DNA of 63,362 bases from Apostichopus parvimensis. Taxonomy: Eukaryota > Echinodermata > Holothuroidea > Aspidochirotida > Stichopodidae. The first letter of the stretch is position 1. Each line of letters starts with the position of its first letter. The stretch lies in assembly GCA_000934455.1 (NCBI GenBank), contig KN886230.1:37344-100705 (forward strand), read 5' to 3'. Of this stretch, positions 59,480-63,362 are shown in pieces. The position numbers and the translations under genes were made by a program. Under the pieces are notes generated by a model, which did no database searches, was not told the DNA's origin, and saw only the letters and a program-made list of their open reading frames with translations.

Positions 59480-59659
59480 ACGGGGTTAATCAACGGTCTA
59501 GCGTGCGTTACTCACATGATTAATGCACTCCGGGTGTTAATGCTATCGCTGGATGCACTCGGGCTCCGCTACACTCCGCCCTCGTGCATCGCTTGCATTT
59601 TCCCCCGATCGTGCATTAATCCTGTGAGTAACGCACGCTAGACCGTTGATTAACCCCTT
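59480..59659. repeat. Terminal palindrome of Crypton, partly deleted
   Basis: Outer arms of about 47 bases (GGGGTTAATCAACGGTCTAG through GATTAATGCAC, and the complement) pair well. The inner left arm has lost about 75 bases relative to the derivative at 1238-1455. Confidence 0.9.
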
Positions 59660-59824
59660 ATTAATATTTGTACAAATACAAACATGATTAACTAAACATA
59701 GGAGAGTAAATGTATCATGATTATGGACAAGGTAAGATAATAGGGTATTGCCTATCCAATAAACTTTAACATTAGTGAAATATTGATTTTTTATTACTGT
59801 TGTATGAGGCGCTGTTTGTGACAA

Positions 59825-60065
59825 TATTTTATAACGAATATATATAGGTTATGATGTAACTTATATATATATAGTTTATAACATAACCAATATATATAGG
59901 TTATGATATAACTTATATATATAAGTTATAACATAACCAATATATTTAAGTTATAACATAACCAATATATATTGGTTATAACATAACCAATATATATAGT
60001 TTATAATATAACCAATATATATAGTTTATAACATGACAATATTTTATAACCAATATATAGGATAT
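59825..60065. repeat. AT-rich minisatellite (TATATA/GGTTATAACATAACC)
   Basis: About ten degenerate units of 20-30 bases built on ACCAATATATA and TTATAACATA, partly self-complementary. Confidence 0.9.
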
Positions 60066-60577
60066 GACTGGAATAGAAGTCCAACAAACGAACTGGTGAG
60101 GTCAAAAAAAGGTCAAATGTATTACCGTCCAAACCACAACAAATCATTGTCATGCTACTAGCATAACAATCATGGCCCACTAGCTTGCTAGGGGCATATC
60201 CAACATGTATTTTATGGTAGGGCCTAACGTTAGGCCAGCTGCCCTAGCCTATATGCTATGGGCCCTAACGTTAAGCCTAAGCCAAGTCGGCTACATTTAG
60301 GTTTGTGTTGTAGCCTTACTTTTATTTAGGCCTCGCCTAACATGTGGCCTAAGGTTAAATAAGGCCTAGTTCTAGTAATAGGTCTAGGCCTAATGTTAGC
60401 CTATGTGTAATGTACAGTAGCAGTCCGAGTGTACAAAAAACACCCTAGTATTAGCCGGTTCAAAAGTAGCAGCCATCCTAACGATTGCACAAATTAAAGT
60501 CACATTTATTTACCAAACTTGGCACAACGATGATTTAAAATGTTAACTTTGTCATAGTCATATTTGCTCTTAAATAT

Positions 60578-61261
60578 CGTTGAGACTATTCCTATGGAAA
60601 TTTCCATAGGAATAAGCCCTACAGGAACCACTATTCCTACAGAAATTTCTTTAGGAATGAGAACTAGTTAGTAGTTAATGTCACAGGAGCTACGTCGACG
60701 AAAACTTGAAACTGTTTTTAGGTAATTTGAGTGACTGAGTTTATTTAAAGAAATTTGGGGGGTTCATGTGAGAATAAGCATTTCGAAATGTGGAAGTCCT
60801 GACCTACTATATATAACCGGGTGTAGTCTGGCGCTATACATTCATTTATTTAGGCCAATACTTGGGGGGGGGGGAGGGGGTCCACATGTGCCCCTAAAGA
60901 TTACATGCCCCTCGTAAAATCAATTGACAGCATTTATAGTCTTATAATTTTGTGACGTCAAGAACATTTTGGGAACTATATTGAAGCACAACAATAAATT
61001 TACAGATTTTTAATATCGGAAAACTTGCCCCGTTGCATGATTTTTAAGGCTAATTCGGCCCAAAACCTCAACATGAAGCATCAATTTGGCTGCCTGTTAT
61101 GATGTTCTAGTAGTGATAGCTACATATAGGCATATGTCAGGCAGGATTCGGGCAGAATTTTTTGCATGATGTTTTAATAGCTAAGGCCCATAGGGCCCAA
61201 TAGTGGTTCCTCAGTGTAGGGCTTATTCCTACGGAAATTTCCTTAGGAATAGGCTCAACCT
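60578..61261. mobile_element. hAT-like MITE, ~684 bp
   Basis: The left end GTTGAGACTATTCCTATGGA and the right end (complement GTTGAGCCTATTCCTAAGGA) form TIRs of about 56 bases. TTAAATAT occurs on both outer sides (60570-60577 and about 61262-61269), an 8-bp target duplication as made by hAT elements. Each TIR contains a 26-bp inner palindrome around GGAAATTTCC. There is no coding capacity. Confidence 0.8.
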
Positions 61262-63362
61262 TTAAATATACAGTTCAACAAAGTGTCAAATATCATGAAT
61301 GAGGAAATCTCCACTCTTCTCAAAAGTTGACCAAACCAACCAATTCCCTGGTTTGGCCAACAAAAGTGAACCACAGTTTTTGCTAGAAAACTGTGGTAGT
61401 GGGATACCAGATTTGGCATAGGGAGTAATTTTGTAATTTGGAATAATATTTGGTCTCCGTTTAAGTGTATGGGTCTAGCCACAGGTGACCCTTCACATTA
61501 TTAGTATAGCCAGTAGGCCTATAGTACTGACAACTTTTAGGCCTATCGAAAAACACTGCACATATCCTGCAAGAGACTGCTGAATGAAGAGGGGAACGAA
61601 CGTAATGTACATTAGTGTTCATTTGTTAGGCTAGGACTAATGCCAAACCGGCCTAAAAACCCTATGATAGGGCTAGGCCAGGGTGTGAACCTTTCAATAT
61701 CAAGGCCCATTTGGATATTCATATTAAATGTATACAGGCCTAAGACTATAGCCGTCTATACTTATATTCCCAAAGTCAAATCGACACATTTTGTTATAGT
61801 TATTACAGTAAACCCCCTCAATTACAATTCAAAATGATATATTTGGGCATCCAAACAAGTTTGATGGACACTGTCAGGCTGTCAGTCTATAGTTAAAAAA
61901 CACAAACCATGTCAAGCTAGATACACATGTAATCAAAGGAATGAGGTTGCCAATGAATGCAGCTAAATTAAAACTACATTGGCATGAATGATCAAACCTG
62001 CCTAAAATGTATCATGAGTAACATGGAATTGCCCTTTGACTATTTTTAATGAAATGATTTTTTAATTATAGTGCCGGGCAGAAATCTCTTAGTGCCGGAT
62101 GGGGCCGCCCGGTGCCCCCAGTGTGGGCACACTCCTGGTTATTTTTCAAGCCTGTATATGCCTTGGCCTACATTGCATTAATTATTAAACTTGAAATGTT
62201 GTTCCTGAATAAATACATATAGTGTATTAGACAAGTATATATAGTGAGGAACTGAAGTTGAAACTGTGCAGCATTCGAACACCCCTGTGCCTACTGTAAT
62301 AATTGTTGTCATTAAAAATGCACAAGTTTATCAAGTTACCGGACCAATTTCATGAAAAGATCAACCACCAATTTATTCATTGTAAATTTAAGAGTCTGAA
62401 TGGCAAATGCAAGAACTGTAACCATATTCTATAAATTGCTCTCTTCCAAGTTCCCTTTGATGACTCATCAGTTCAGTTCTATTTTGCAAAGGTAGTGTTA
62501 ACAAAAATGTGAGAAAAAGTTAACTTGCCATTTTATTTGTGAATGACAAAGTTGTGACATCAACACACATCAATCCAAAAAAAATATACAAGAACAAAGA
62601 AAATTTCTTGTTTATAATGTTATAACTGTACAGGGTTGTATGATGTTGATACTTGATACCCAGTAAATATACTATAACATACATGTGAACTGATGTCACT
62701 GCAACTACAAGTAGCTAGACTATGGTGTATCAACAGCTATATACTGTACATGACAAGGTGTCAGGCAATTCAAGACATTGATTGTCTACAAATGCTAACC
62801 TTTCATTGTAGGCCATCAGCTGAAACTCAAAAAGAGGCTGTAAAATCAGTTTCGTTCCAGCAACACTGGGACTAGATTTTTAAGGCATATTTGGGTAGTT
62901 CAATACATCACAGACATTATATCAAAAGTTCTCCAAAAAATTTCCTGCAGTATTTTCGTAACGCACCCTCGAAATTGGGTATGTTATATAGACATTACGT
63001 GCTAAAATGCTATGCATTTGGAACACCCTAACGTTAGATTTGGTACAGTGGTGCATACACACCACTTTGTTCTTATATGTTTTAATTACGACTGAAATAT
63101 GTATTTTGTATAATAGTTGGGCCAGGGTTATAACAATAGTGGGAGAGGATTCTGGGCTAAGGGTCAGGGAGGGGTATTCTCAGGCATTACAATTTGTGCC
63201 CCCCCCCCTCCAATTTCGCAAAAATGGTAAAAGTGCACACTTTCAACTTTGAAATACAATTTTTACCCACTATAACTTAATAAGGGTTTTAATTATATAA
63301 ATGTACCACTTTTAATAAACTCAGATGTAATGCTTTGTAATAAATCAAATATTTTTCTAATT
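61262..63362. other. No supported gene
   Basis: AT-rich sequence with scattered TAGGCCTA-type words, a C run at 63199-63207 and no recognised coding region or long repeat. Confidence 0.5.

Larger units (their letters stand above)
57151..59662 (+). mobile_element. Nearly complete Crypton element
   Basis: Limits come from comparison with the deletion derivative at 1233-1641, whose similarity ends at the same points. The left end begins GTTCATTCATACTTAGTAAA and has the subterminal word TTAATCCTGTGAGTAACGCA. The right end is a palindrome ending ACCGTTGATTAACCCCTTAT. The same TTAATCCTGTGAGTAACGCA word occurs in the palindrome arm. The interior encodes a tyrosine recombinase. Cryptons move through recombination of a DNA intermediate and normally lack classical TIRs. 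Confidence 0.8.

Noticed and set aside
1..63362. tRNA or rRNA genes
   Set aside because: No cloverleaf with A and B boxes and no conserved rRNA segment was noticed; a tRNAscan or Rfam run would be decisive.

Overview
The window reads as non-coding-rich nuclear DNA of an animal, most likely a marine deuterostome invertebrate. The evidence is AT-rich sequence, GT-AG introns with phase-consistent junctions, metazoan protein families (SET, THAP, SWIM, P2X7 'ballast' domain) and transposon types common in echinoderms, hemichordates and lancelets (BEL/Pao, Crypton, MULE, pogo, Kolobok-like, KDZ). Frequent TAGGCCTA-like words in the last 7 kb weakly favour an echinoderm. The species cannot be fixed from the sequence. 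No tRNA, rRNA or CRISPR array was seen, and no unbroken single-copy host gene was recognised.

Layout. 1.2-1.6 kb: internally deleted Crypton derivative carrying a 218-bp near-perfect palindrome. 3.3-10.1 kb: MULE transposase relic ending in a SWIM finger, with a possible distant 5' exon. 13.1-21.1 kb: decayed BEL/Pao element (gag, zinc knuckles, protease, RT, RNase H, integrase) flanked by ~0.6-kb direct repeats and interrupted by a 0.66-kb inverted-repeat insertion. 22.3-28.6 kb: TTAA-flanked DNA transposon carrying a three-exon P2X7 C-terminal ballast-domain gene on the plus strand and a THAP-domain gene on the minus strand. 29.0-30.9 kb: truncated protein-primed family-B DNA polymerase relic, followed by a 283-bp tandem repeat. 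32.2-38.8 kb, minus strand: multi-exon gene relic joining a SET methyltransferase domain, acidic linker, zinc finger, tyrosine-recombinase-like region and a basic C-terminal domain. 44.5-47.5 kb: pogo element with clear TIRs, an internally deleted DDE transposase and a PHD-like finger. 47.9-50.2 kb: a second zinc-finger/tyrosine-recombinase-like gene without SET. 50.2-53.2 kb: duplicated blocks, a ~203-bp satellite and a 21-bp minisatellite. 53.2-54.6 kb: an unidentified relic frame, a LINE RT fragment and a BEL/Pao integrase fragment. 56.7 kb: possible KDZ transposase fragment. 57.2-59.7 kb: nearly complete Crypton. 59.8-61.3 kb: AT minisatellite and a hAT-like MITE.

The window is a graveyard of at least ten mobile-element types, and its genes do not form one pathway. 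The most interesting systems are the transposon that pairs a P2X7 ballast-domain protein with a THAP protein, the SET plus tyrosine-recombinase-like fusion with its zinc-finger paralogue nearby, and the Crypton pair whose right end is a long palindrome. Many breaks are single-base changes, some in homopolymers, so assembly error should be excluded before all of them are treated as decay.
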